NCBI GenBank assembly: GCA_030429765.1
Contig: JAUIER010000025.1
Location: 1-42,244 of the forward strand
DNA from: a bacterium
Lineage (GTDB): Bacteria; Omnitrophota; Gorgyraeia; Zapsychrales; Zapsychraceae
DNA length: 42,244 nt
Direction of reading: 5' to 3'
A model generated the notes under the pieces. The model was not told where the DNA came from, ran no database searches, and worked only from the letters and a program-made list of their open reading frames with translations. Positions 7,583-15,382 of the stretch are shown here, piece after piece (within the stretch, counting starts at the first letter, position 1; every line of letters begins with the position of its first letter). The position numbers were made by a program, and so were the translations under genes.

Positions 7583-7946
7583 ATCGCTGGCCTTCGTAGT
7601 CGTCCTGGAGGCGTTCGATGTCGTCTTCGGAGAGGTTGTCGCCGCAGGCGACTTCGATGAATACGAGGCTTTTATCGCCGGTGTTGGCGATGCGGTGGAC
7701 GGCGCCGACGGGCACATCAATAATCGATCCCGGACCGACCTGGATTTCTTCGTCGCCCACTTGAACCAGTCCTTCACCGGTCACGATGTTCCATTTCTCC
7801 GACCGATGATGATGTCGCTGCAGGCTCAGGCGTCCGCCGGGCTTGACCTCCACCCGTTTGACCCACACGCCTTCCTCTTCCAGAAATTTGATGTAGTGAC
7901 CCCAGGGCCGCTCGCTGTAGTTGATCTTGATATCCATTGTCTGCAT
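7581..7946 (-). CDS. Cupin, mannose-6-phosphate isomerase type II-like
   Basis: The product is 121 residues and forms a single cupin barrel. It begins with the R-P-W-G-H-Y signature typical of the C-terminal domain of bifunctional mannose-1-phosphate guanylyltransferase / mannose-6-phosphate isomerase. Metal-ligand candidates are the H-H-H-R-S-E-K-W cluster and the later P-V-G-A-V-H-R segment. Stand-alone cupins of this type may isomerise sugar phosphates, but this is unproved here. The nearby glycosyltransferases fit nucleotide-sugar supply. The stop codon is formed with the tip of the RAYT element; the pre-insertion stop was probably TGA after the same last residue. A TATAAT box lies only 8 bases before the ATG. 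Confidence 0.8.
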   Translation of the reverse strand: MQTMDIKINYSERPWGHYIKFLEEEGVWVKRVEVKPGGRLSLQRHHHRSEKWNIVTGEGLVQVGDEEIQVGPGSIIDVPVGAVHRIANTGDKSLVFIEVACGDNLSEDDIERLQDDYEGQR

Positions 7947-7954
7947 GATTCCCT

Positions 7955-7982
7955 ATTATACCAGAAGCCCCGGCGCTGTGAG
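7955..7982 (-). promoter_or_regulatory. Probable promoter of the cupin gene, near-leaderless
   Basis: The -10 is a perfect TATAAT (7955-7960). A 16-base spacer separates it from CTCACA (7977-7982), which matches TTGACA at four positions. The -10 ends 8 bases before the ATG, so transcription would begin at or close to the start codon. Confidence 0.4.
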
Positions 7983-8015
7983 CCGAAAAAATGCGGATTC
8001 TCGTCCGGGCGAGGT

Positions 8016-8876
8016 CTAGCTGTTGACGTAGTCTAAAAAAGTGTATTCACCGGGACGGTTGACCTTTTTCCACTGCAGGTAACTCTCCCGGATGCGTTTG
8101 ATGTAGTAACCCATCCCGTGATCCGAGATCCCGCCGGGAAATTCGTGCTTGAGTTCGCCGAATCGGTCCTGCGCTCGCGCTGTCGAACTGATCGACTTGG
8201 ATAAAAATTTTCGCCACCAGCGGATCTCATGATGGATCATCCCGAAGGCGTCAAAAAAACGCACGCGTCCGATATGCCAGTAACCCAATTTGCGCGGCGG
8301 CACACGGGTGACGATGTCTTCGTCATTGACAAACCGATACGTCCGGTGTCGAAAACGTTCGTTAAACGCCCGGTGGAATTTTTTATCGCCCACGCGCGGC
8401 TGGCCGAAGGTGTACAGACCGCTGACATCCCATTCGTCGAGCAGCCGGTCGACGGCGAGGGTGGCCAGCGCGCCTCCCAGACTGTGCCCGGTCAGCCAAA
8501 TGGTCCGCCGCCCATTGTCGTATTTATAGATGAGATCGCGGATGTCGTTCCAGACATAGTCCAGTCCTTCCTTGAATCCCTGATGCACCTTGCCGCGTTT
8601 GGTCATCAACAGACGGGTCTTTAAGTCTGTCAGCCAGTCTTCAATGGATTCCGTCCCGCGAAACGCGATCAGGATGATTTCATCATTGACCGCGGCGAAG
8701 ATCTCGATATTGCGCCGTTCAAAGAATTCACAGTCGGTGAAACCCCATTTGTTGATCACCACTTCGTGGATCTCCTGATGGGTCTTGTAGGTCAGCTCGG
8801 CCGCGTAGGCCAATTGCAGGGCGTTGAGCAGATTAAAACGGGTGGTTTTCGCGTCAAATTCAAATTTTGTCGACAT
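8016..8876 (-). CDS. Class 3 lipase (alpha/beta hydrolase)
   Basis: The product is 286 residues with no signal peptide. The nucleophile elbow is G-H-S-L-G-G with Ser132. The acid is probably Asp187 in N-D-E-D-I-V-T-R-V-P-P, and the base probably His253 in D-H-G-M-G-Y-Y. The oxyanion region is A-F-R-G-T-E-S near residue 71. This layout fits Lipase_3 (PF01764), which hydrolyses acylglycerols or other esters. The absence of a signal peptide suggests cytoplasmic action or non-Sec export. It is 12 bases from the GT4 gene upstream and probably co-transcribed with it. Confidence 0.85.
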   Translation of the reverse strand: MSTKFEFDAKTTRFNLLNALQLAYAAELTYKTHQEIHEVVINKWGFTDCEFFERRNIEIFAAVNDEIILIAFRGTESIEDWLTDLKTRLLMTKRGKVHQGFKEGLDYVWNDIRDLIYKYDNGRRTIWLTGHSLGGALATLAVDRLLDEWDVSGLYTFGQPRVGDKKFHRAFNERFRHRTYRFVNDEDIVTRVPPRKLGYWHIGRVRFFDAFGMIHHEIRWWRKFLSKSISSTARAQDRFGELKHEFPGGISDHGMGYYIKRIRESYLQWKKVNRPGEYTFLDYVNS

Positions 8877-8888
8877 AGGCCGTCCGCC

Positions 8889-9956
8889 TTAAGAAGAGTA
8901 CAGTGACTGATAATTCTGGACCATCTTCGCGATGGTAAAATGTTCCTGCATATGGGCGCGCGCGTTGGCGCCCATTTCCGCCGGTAAGGTCTTGATCGCG
9001 TTCATCCGCATGATCGCCGAGTCGATGCGCTCGGGGAATCCACAGGGCACCAGCGCCCCGGTCTTACGTTCGACTATTACCTCGGGATTGGATCCGATCT
9101 TGGTGGTGATCACGGCCGTTCCCGCGGACATGGCCTCGAGCAGCACAAATGGATACCGCGGCACATTCGCCGTCAATACCAGCACGTCCAACAATTGCAA
9201 GGCCTCCACCCGGTCGATTTGTTCATGCGCGAAATGCACGCGTTCCGTGAGATTGTATTTGCGGACAAAGCTTTCCAAATGCTCCTTGAGCGGGCCGTCG
9301 CCGGTCAAGATCAGATCAGACTTGAGCCCCTTGGCCTGCAGCTTGCGGAAACATTTGAGCAGCGTCAGCTGATCCTCCGACTTGATCAACGGACCGACAT
9401 TGCCGATCACAAAACTCTCGTCGGAAATTTTGAATTTTTTCCGTATGTCGGATAGTACGCCTGCCTCGAAGGTGCGGGCATAATGCGCCACATCAATGCC
9501 GTCGTAAATGACCTGGCTGACGGGTTTTTCCGGATCAAACTTTTGCTGGATGTATTGCGACGCGCAGACAACATGACGATAAAGCCACTTGACCACCCCG
9601 GAAATTTTACGACCGGGTACGCAATGCAGTGTCAGGACCGCCGGAATGCGGGCGAGCCGGGCGCCAAGCCCCGCCACCGCCGCGGCTTCAAGATTATGCA
9701 CATGAATGACATTATACTTTTTCTCACGGAATAGTCGGGAAAGCTTAACGCTCAATCCCAGATCGGCTCCCGGAGATTTCGTGTAGGTATGAACATTGAT
9801 ATGGCGGATCTTCAGCACCCGCGACGCCTCGTCATCCTTGATAATATGGATCACCTCGGCCTCGGTGCCGGATTCCTGTTGCTGATAGATAAACGCGCCG
9901 ATAAGCTCTTTGAACTCGAATGAATTGACCGAATAAATAACGTGGGCAACGCGCAT
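8889..9956 (-). CDS. Glycosyltransferase family 4
   Basis: The product is 355 residues with a GT-B fold. The N-terminal Rossmann half shows I-H-V-H-N-L-E-A and C-V-P-G-R-K. The C-terminal half shows G-N-V-G-P-L-I-K-S-E-D-Q and the donor-binding P-F-V-L-L-E-A-M-S-A-G-T-A-V-I segment carrying the E-x7-E type motif. These retaining enzymes move a sugar from a nucleotide sugar to a surface glycan or lipid; the acceptor is unknown. No strong ribosome binding site is visible before the ATG. The lipase follows 12 bases downstream and the arsenosugar-type glycosyltransferases lie upstream. Confidence 0.85.
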   Translation of the reverse strand: MRVAHVIYSVNSFEFKELIGAFIYQQQESGTEAEVIHIIKDDEASRVLKIRHINVHTYTKSPGADLGLSVKLSRLFREKKYNVIHVHNLEAAAVAGLGARLARIPAVLTLHCVPGRKISGVVKWLYRHVVCASQYIQQKFDPEKPVSQVIYDGIDVAHYARTFEAGVLSDIRKKFKISDESFVIGNVGPLIKSEDQLTLLKCFRKLQAKGLKSDLILTGDGPLKEHLESFVRKYNLTERVHFAHEQIDRVEALQLLDVLVLTANVPRYPFVLLEAMSAGTAVITTKIGSNPEVIVERKTGALVPCGFPERIDSAIMRMNAIKTLPAEMGANARAHMQEHFTIAKMVQNYQSLYSS

Positions 9957-10071
9957 AAATTTGGACCAGGCCCTGCAATGGTTTTTGGCTGATTTAGGGT
10001 GCTGAACACTACAATAGCGTAAAATCAGCGATCGTCAATGAATCATCCTAAAATTTTATGACCGGGCGGGA

Positions 10072-10749
10072 TTATCCGGGGAGGTTGATGAACTTGTCTT
10101 TGAGGATGCGCCGCGTGCGCCGGGCGATATCGACCCGGTCCATCCGCTCGCCAAAGCTCTTGAGCGATTCAATCGTGTCCATGTCTTCTTTGGTCGGGAG
10201 GATCGTCAAGCTGAGTCCCAATCGGCGGATGTTGGCCACGGATGTGTCAAATACAGTTTCGGTTCCCCACTCCACCCCCTCAAAAATGGCCGGATGTGAT
10301 TGCTGAAGTCCGATCAGATAGTAGCCGCCATCGGTGGATGGCCCCAGACAGCATTGCGCGGTTGTCAGCGTCTCAAGGGCGTCGGCGAGATCCTGCCGGC
10401 TGATCTCGATGCAATCGGTGCCGATAATAACCGCCCGTTTATAACCTTGGGCGGCGACCTCGCTAAAGGCGTGATGCATCCGATCGCCGAGGGTCTGGCC
10501 TTGTTGCGCCCGAATGGTGAGGCGATCTGCAAATTGATTCAGGAACGGCACCTCATCCCGGTCATGGGCGTAGTACAAAAACTTGTCGGCAGGCTCGACC
10601 GCTGTCACCTGCTCCAGGACATCCTCGATAAAGGTCTTATACAGATCGGTGACAAACACCGCCTGCAGTGATTTGAGCATGCGGGTCTTAACGCGGCCCT
10701 GTTGAGGTTCGCGGGCGAAGACGATGATCGCTTGTTGCGGCGAGTTCAT
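10072..10749 (-). CDS. TIGR04282-type (DUF2064) glycosyltransferase
   Basis: The start is ATG 10749, with GAGGAAA 6 bases upstream; the longer frame merely overlaps the neighbour. The product is 225 residues. It shows the family signature F-A-R-E-P-x-x-G-R-V-K-T-R-M near the N-terminus, then G-T-D-C-I-E-I and G-P-S-T-D-G-G-Y-Y-L-I-G. This is the DUF2064 nucleotidyl/glycosyltransferase-like family, named in NCBI as TIGR04282 arsenosugar biosynthesis glycosyltransferase. It overlaps the TIGR04283-type gene by 62 bases, and the ArsM-type gene is next upstream, which supports an organoarsenical role. Confidence 0.85.
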   Translation of the reverse strand: MNSPQQAIIVFAREPQQGRVKTRMLKSLQAVFVTDLYKTFIEDVLEQVTAVEPADKFLYYAHDRDEVPFLNQFADRLTIRAQQGQTLGDRMHHAFSEVAAQGYKRAVIIGTDCIEISRQDLADALETLTTAQCCLGPSTDGGYYLIGLQQSHPAIFEGVEWGTETVFDTSVANIRRLGLSLTILPTKEDMDTIESLKSFGERMDRVDIARRTRRILKDKFINLPG

Positions 10750-11413
10750 AGGTTTCCTCGGATGGATGTTTGAAAAATTCCAGGCCGGTCCACAATTGCA
10801 GATAGGCCAATGTGTATTGTCCGAATGTCCTGGCAAATCCTTGTTCGTGCCATTTGCGGGATGACACCCGGATGGGATGATCGAGGACATCGACACGATG
10901 ACGCGCGCGGACCCGTTTCGAAAAGACGATGTCGTCCATGATCGGCAGATCATCATATCCGTCAAGCGCGTCAAAAACCGAACGGCGGATAAAAAAGCCC
11001 AGATCTCCGTCGACAATCTTCAACCGTCGCGCCCGGATGTTGACACACCATTCGTAGAAACGAAAGATCGGCTGACGGTCTTCGATAGCCAGCCGGAAAC
11101 AACCGGCGTCAGCGCCCCGGCGCATCGCGTCCATGGCCCGGCGAACGCCCTTCGGGTCAATGAACGAATCCACATGTAGAAATAATAAAAAATTGTTTTG
11201 TGTGATGTCAGCCCCGCTGTTCTTTTGACGGGCCCGTCCGCGCCGGGTTTCGAGCACATCCCCGTATCGGCCGGCCAACTCCACGGTATGGTCCTGACTG
11301 CCGCCGTCAACAAACAGCAAATGGCCGCAGCGGCTCAGCCGCCGGTAGTAGTCGGCATGGGTCTCGAGAATGGCCGATTCATTGAGCACCGGGATGATGA
11401 TGTCCAGATCCAT
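10688..11413 (-). CDS. TIGR04283-type GT2 glycosyltransferase
   Basis: The product is 241 residues with a GT-A fold. Key segments are I-I-I-P-V-L-N-E-S, V-D-G-G-S-Q-D, G-R-A-R-Q-K-N-S-G-A, L-F-L-H-V-D-S and G-D-L-G-F-F-I-R-R, ending with P-I-M-D-D-I-V-F. This order matches the family NCBI calls TIGR04283 arsenosugar biosynthesis glycosyltransferase (formerly rSAM/selenodomain-associated transferase 2). The metal-binding D-x-D position is taken by H-V-D. The TAA of the ArsM-type gene directly precedes this ATG, so translation is coupled. Its C-terminus overlaps the DUF2064 gene. Confidence 0.85.
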   Translation of the reverse strand: MDLDIIIPVLNESAILETHADYYRRLSRCGHLLFVDGGSQDHTVELAGRYGDVLETRRGRARQKNSGADITQNNFLLFLHVDSFIDPKGVRRAMDAMRRGADAGCFRLAIEDRQPIFRFYEWCVNIRARRLKIVDGDLGFFIRRSVFDALDGYDDLPIMDDIVFSKRVRARHRVDVLDHPIRVSSRKWHEQGFARTFGQYTLAYLQLWTGLEFFKHPSEETYELAATSDHRLRPRTSTGPR

Positions 11414-12466
11414 TTAGCAGCAACCGCCCGCCGGTTTTTCATCGGAATTGATGATCGGGCTTTCACCGCAGCCGGCAAACAGCCCGTAATGGGTCGATGT
11501 GTCACCACTAATGGTAAAGTGTCGGGCCAGCCGGGTGTCCTGCAGCATGCTCGCCGTGTTGGAACACACGAGCATCGGCCGATTGGTCTCAAACACATGA
11601 TGATTGTCGAGAATAAATTGATGCGGGCTTTCGCTGATCGTTCCCTGGTAGGTGGCAATCTGTCCATAGTCTTCGCAGGCGGTTTCCAGTTGCGGGAGTT
11701 TAAAGAGTCGATACGTTATCGAATTAAAATGCGCGAAGCCGATCTTGTCGATGGTTTCCTGGTCGAGGAGATCGATCTTGGAACAGGCAAAGATGCGCGG
11801 ATCGATAAATCCGACCTGGTTGGCCAAACGCTCAAAGTCCTTCCAGTACAGCGCGCCGCCCAGGCATTCGCCCAGCAGGATCGGATCCTCTTTGGCCCAG
11901 TCCGGCAGACGCCGATCGGCGTAGACATCCGAGAAGAAAAACTCTCCGCCCTCTTTGAGGACCCGATGCACTTCGGACATCACCGCGGGTTTGTCCGGAG
12001 ACAGATTGACCACACAATTCGAGATCACAATATCAAAATAATTGTCCGGCAGGTCCAGCTCCTGCAGATTTTCGATGTATCCCTTGATGAAGCGGACATT
12101 GGGTTTTTTATAGCCGAATTTTTCCATCTGCGCGGGCAGGTATTTGTTGCCGATCTCCAATTGTTCATCGGTCATATCGATCCCCACCACTTCACCTGAT
12201 TCACCCACAAAGTACGACAGCACAAAGCAGTCACGGCCGGTGCCGCAGCCCAAGTCGAGGATCTTCATGCCGTCGAGTACCAGCGGAAACGGCGCGCCGC
12301 AGCCATAAAATTTGGTCTGGATCTCGTCTTCGATGAGTTTGAGCGGTTCTTTGACGTAGGCGGGCAGTTTGTCCAGGGCGCAACAGGCGCTGGTCTTCAG
12401 ATCTTTTTTGGTCTGCAGAACCTTGCCGTAATAGTCACTGACTTTCTGATGGGTGAGCGAGCTCAT
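11414..12466 (-). CDS. arsM: ArsM-type arsenite S-adenosylmethionine methyltransferase
   Basis: The start is ATG 12466 with AAGGAGA upstream, giving 350 residues. The SAM site is D-L-G-C-G-T-G-R-D (71-79). Cysteines match the arsenic-binding pattern of ArsM: Cys28/Cys29 in S-A-C-C-A, Cys56 in F-Y-G-C-G-A-P-F-P, Cys151 in S-N-C-V-V-N-L and Cys201 in G-E-C-L-G-G-A-L-Y-W. The product also ends in G-G-C-C, which might add a thiol site. The reaction would be methylation of As(III) in the cytosol. Adjacent TIGR04282/04283 glycosyltransferases suggest feeding into arsenosugar or arsenolipid synthesis rather than only detoxification. The radical SAM enzyme ArsS is not in the window. Confidence 0.85.
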   Translation of the reverse strand: MSSLTHQKVSDYYGKVLQTKKDLKTSACCALDKLPAYVKEPLKLIEDEIQTKFYGCGAPFPLVLDGMKILDLGCGTGRDCFVLSYFVGESGEVVGIDMTDEQLEIGNKYLPAQMEKFGYKKPNVRFIKGYIENLQELDLPDNYFDIVISNCVVNLSPDKPAVMSEVHRVLKEGGEFFFSDVYADRRLPDWAKEDPILLGECLGGALYWKDFERLANQVGFIDPRIFACSKIDLLDQETIDKIGFAHFNSITYRLFKLPQLETACEDYGQIATYQGTISESPHQFILDNHHVFETNRPMLVCSNTASMLQDTRLARHFTISGDTSTHYGLFAGCGESPIINSDEKPAGGCC

Positions 12467-12572
12467 AAATACTCTCCTTGCATTTGGAATGTTGGGTTCA
12501 TCAACCGCGACCACACCCGCGCGTCTTTAAACCGTTATCGATCTGTAGCCTATAACATATGCTCTATTCTAA

Positions 12573-14129
12573 TTATTCATCTGAGCGTGTCAAATATTTT
12601 GGGCGCAACAGCGTTTCCAGCGCGAGTAACACGAAAAATGGTAAATAAATGATCCAGCTCAACGTCGGGATCTTCAGGGTTTCCATATCAACAATCGGAT
12701 GAATGGATTGAAAGTTCAGATAACTCAGGATCAGCGTGCCGGATAAGAGCAGCCATGAGCGATATGGAAAAAAGCATAAAAACGGGATACACCAGCAGAA
12801 ATACCATGGATCGCCCACTGGATTGATGATGAACAAGGCGCTAAGCGCCAGAAAACAGCGATGCAGCAGATCGGTCTCGCCGCGGTCTTTGAGCAGCATC
12901 AGATAGATCATGAAGAGTCCCAGTAATCCGGCGGCCACCATCTTCGCCGGGATCAGGGTTTGGGTCCAGTCGGCATTGATCCATTCCATCACACGGTAGA
13001 TCACCGCGAATATGCTCGCATTGTACGCCCACTCCTCATTGTACGTATTCAGTCCCTGAAAGATCTCCTGCAACGTCGTATCATTCCAGAACAAGAATGG
13101 AACATACAGCAGTAAACACGTGGCTACGAACGCGGGCACCGGCCGCCAACGGGTCATCCGGATAAATAGCGGTAACAGAACGCCGGAGAAAAACTTGCTG
13201 AGCGTGGCCAGGCCCAGCGTGATATGCGCGCCGACCCAGCGCTTTTGAAACAGCAAAACCAGGCTGAGCATCGTAAAAAATACCGGAATCGGATCATAGT
13301 GTCCGGAATTCGGAAACTCCTTCATCACCAGCGGCGACCACGCGTAGATGATCACCATCGCGGGATTGCGCCGGAAGTTTTTCAACAGCGCGATCAGCAG
13401 CAGGATCACGCCGACGTCAAACCACATAAAGATAAACTTCATCCAGCGGAACGAATCACCGCCGGTCACACTGCTCAACCAGAATACGGCCTGTGCGACA
13501 GGCGGATAGATCGTCGGCACCTGCCAATGGCCGATGCGTTCATAGAGTGTCAGATGTTCATCCCTCAGGTCGGTCAATAACTCCAGCCGCGCGCGGTCGC
13601 TGGTATTGAAATCGCGGTAGGTGATGCGAACCCGATTGACGGCATCGTAATAATCTTCGGTGTAGCCGTATTGATACATGTACAAATCGGCCGGCGCGTA
13701 TTTAAACGGATTGATCCCGTGTTTGATTGACTTTCCGTCCCACAAATAGCGGTAAAAGTCATTCTCATGCACGGGTTCCGACGGCAGCAGGATCAATCGA
13801 AACACGACCGCAAAGGCCACAATCGCAGTCAGTGATTTGGTGTCGTTCTTGGACTTTTCAATCAACCGGATGCCAACGGCGTACAGCGCAAACGCGAAAC
13901 CAAACAGCCACAAAAAAATCACGGTCGGCATCTCATTGTTCTCCACCGGATAATAAAACCCGTTGGCCATCTTGAACACGGTTTCGGTGAAGCGTTCACC
14001 CGTCGCCATATCAATTAACTGACACCATAGTCGAGGAAGTCCGCGTGAGATCGCGGTGACGGCTGACCAGATCAATGTCAGCATGATCCCGAGAACGACG
14101 ATAATTTTGGGGCGGGATGTTTGGCTCAT
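12573..14129 (-). CDS. GT-C membrane glycosyltransferase (GT87/DUF2029-like)
   Basis: The start is ATG 14129 (M-S-Q-T-S), because further upstream the frame overlaps the GT2 gene in another phase. The product is 518 residues with about ten or more transmembrane helices. The first periplasmic loop carries H-E-N-D-F-Y-R-Y-L-W-D-G followed by G-I-N-P-F, the acidic signature of GT-C enzymes that use polyprenyl-phosphate sugars. Later loops show I-Y-P-P-V-A-Q and N-S-G-H-Y-D-P. It follows the GT2 polyprenyl-phosphate sugar synthase-like gene by 28 bases, so the two probably form a donor-and-transfer pair. A 106-base gap separates it from arsM. Confidence 0.8.
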   Translation of the reverse strand: MSQTSRPKIIVVLGIMLTLIWSAVTAISRGLPRLWCQLIDMATGERFTETVFKMANGFYYPVENNEMPTVIFLWLFGFAFALYAVGIRLIEKSKNDTKSLTAIVAFAVVFRLILLPSEPVHENDFYRYLWDGKSIKHGINPFKYAPADLYMYQYGYTEDYYDAVNRVRITYRDFNTSDRARLELLTDLRDEHLTLYERIGHWQVPTIYPPVAQAVFWLSSVTGGDSFRWMKFIFMWFDVGVILLLIALLKNFRRNPAMVIIYAWSPLVMKEFPNSGHYDPIPVFFTMLSLVLLFQKRWVGAHITLGLATLSKFFSGVLLPLFIRMTRWRPVPAFVATCLLLYVPFLFWNDTTLQEIFQGLNTYNEEWAYNASIFAVIYRVMEWINADWTQTLIPAKMVAAGLLGLFMIYLMLLKDRGETDLLHRCFLALSALFIINPVGDPWYFCWCIPFLCFFPYRSWLLLSGTLILSYLNFQSIHPIVDMETLKIPTLSWIIYLPFFVLLALETLLRPKYLTRSDE

Positions 14130-14157
14130 GAATGGTTGAGTCGACGTGTAGACGGCC

Positions 14158-14898
14158 TCATACGCGCACCTTGGGGTAGTCGACCGGTGACGGCGCTGAT
14201 CGCCGTAGAAATTTGTATTTGAATATCGTCGCCAGGATTTTATAGCCGGCCCGTATAGTTCCGCTGACCGTTCCGGAAATCTTGGAGCGGCCGATCCGCC
14301 GGCGGTAGTCCACGGGGATCTCGGTGATGCGCAAATTATGCTCAACGGCCCGGATCTGCATTTCGATGGTCCATCCGAAATTGGTATCGGTCATCCCCAG
14401 GCGATGCAGGGCGTCCGCGCGGATCGCGCGAAACGGTCCGAGGTCTGAATATGTGACGCCCCAGAAAAGCTTCATCAAAAAACAGGCCAGTTTGTTGCCA
14501 AAAAAGGCCTGCGGGGTCATCGCCCCCTGCTCGCGTTGTCCCAGCGCGCGCGAGCCGATCACAAAATCAAAATTACCCGACGCGATCGGCTGGATCAATT
14601 GCGGCAGCTGTTCACCGTGATCACTATGGTCACCGTCAATAAAGACAACGATATCGGTGTCCGGGCTTAACGCGTGGATACCGGCGAGACAGGCCTGACC
14701 ATACCCGCGGCGCGGTTCATTGATCACCCGGCAGCCTAATTGTTCGGCCACCGCGGCAGATTGGTCGGTCGACGCGTTGTTGACGACGATAGCTTCCCGG
14801 ACGATATCGTCGGGAAGATCGGCGATCACCTTGGGCAGCGATTGCTCTTCGTTGTAGACCGGAATGATGACGCTGATCAATGGTTTGGATTTTGACAT
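14158..14898 (-). CDS. GT2 polyprenyl-phosphate sugar synthase-like
   Basis: The start is ATG 14898 with AGGAA upstream, giving 246 residues. It has S-V-I-I-P-V-Y-N-E-E, V-V-N-N-A-S-T-D-Q-S, R-R-G-Y-G-Q-A-C and the metal-binding D-G-D (88-90). A segment like S-D-L-G-P-F-R-A-I-R and the P-V-D-Y-R-R-R-I-G-R-S-K-I-S-G-T end motif are characteristic of DPM1-type and undecaprenyl-phosphate glucose/mannose synthases. No C-terminal membrane helices follow. It probably charges a lipid carrier used by the adjacent GT-C enzyme at the inner membrane. Confidence 0.85.
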   Translation of the reverse strand: MSKSKPLISVIIPVYNEEQSLPKVIADLPDDIVREAIVVNNASTDQSAAVAEQLGCRVINEPRRGYGQACLAGIHALSPDTDIVVFIDGDHSDHGEQLPQLIQPIASGNFDFVIGSRALGQREQGAMTPQAFFGNKLACFLMKLFWGVTYSDLGPFRAIRADALHRLGMTDTNFGWTIEMQIRAVEHNLRITEIPVDYRRRIGRSKISGTVSGTIRAGYKILATIFKYKFLRRSAPSPVDYPKVRV

Positions 14899-14986
14899 AC
14901 ACAGTTCCTGGTGGCCGGGTTTGTATCGAGTTCTATGCGTTAACACCCGGTCTGCCGGAAATATTCGGTTTAAGTGAGGTTTCGGA

Positions 14987-15382
14987 CTATCGGTACAGCT
15001 CGTCCTTGATCAGGTTTAATATCTGTTCGGAATATTCTTCATTCCCGAAGTTGCCGACGCGGATGGTGACCTTGCTGGCCCGTTCGGTCAGCGCGCTGAT
15101 ATTGATGCGGATGGTTCGTCCCGCCATATCTTCGGCGTGGATCTTGGCATAGGCCGGGAATGATTCCGCACTGACCACATAGGCGTCCATGGTCTCCATT
15201 GCGCGGATCGCCGCCTGATAGATGTATTCGGTTTGCTGGTCGAGATTTTTCGTGAGCGCGCCGGTGGCATACGCGTATCCGGCCCCTCCCACGGCGGCCC
15301 CGGCCAGAAGGACGCAGCCCTGTGATGTGAAAACGGTTAGCGCGAGTGTGATGCCGAGTAATGGTCTGGAAAATGAATTCAT
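14987..15382 (-). CDS. DUF3568 lipoprotein
   Basis: The product is 131 residues. The signal peptide ends in T-S-Q-G-C at residue 23, a lipobox-like site, followed by the glycine/alanine run G-A-A-V-G-G-A-G-Y-A-Y typical of DUF3568. The remainder predicts a small alpha/beta domain (Y-I-Y-Q-A-A-I-R-A-M and R-T-I-R-I-N-I). Function is unknown. The ATG overlaps the TGA of hemL as ATGA, so it is translated with the tetrapyrrole genes; whether it has any role in that pathway is not shown. Confidence 0.8.
   Translation of the reverse strand: MNSFSRPLLGITLALTVFTSQGCVLLAGAAVGGAGYAYATGALTKNLDQQTEYIYQAAIRAMETMDAYVVSAESFPAYAKIHAEDMAGRTIRINISALTERASKVTIRVGNFGNEEYSEQILNLIKDELYR

Noticed and set aside
7987-8015. 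Rho-independent terminator after the lipase gene
   Set aside because: A T-run is present, but the preceding stem is only about four base pairs.
10750-11016. N-terminal extension of the TIGR04282-type protein
   Set aside because: The extra residues do not fit the family, and ATG 10749 has a good ribosome binding site followed by the family's usual N-terminus.
11198-12199. 333-codon plus-strand frame
   Set aside because: It is antisense to the ArsM-type gene and the GT2 gene; its length comes from GC-rich codon structure of the true genes.
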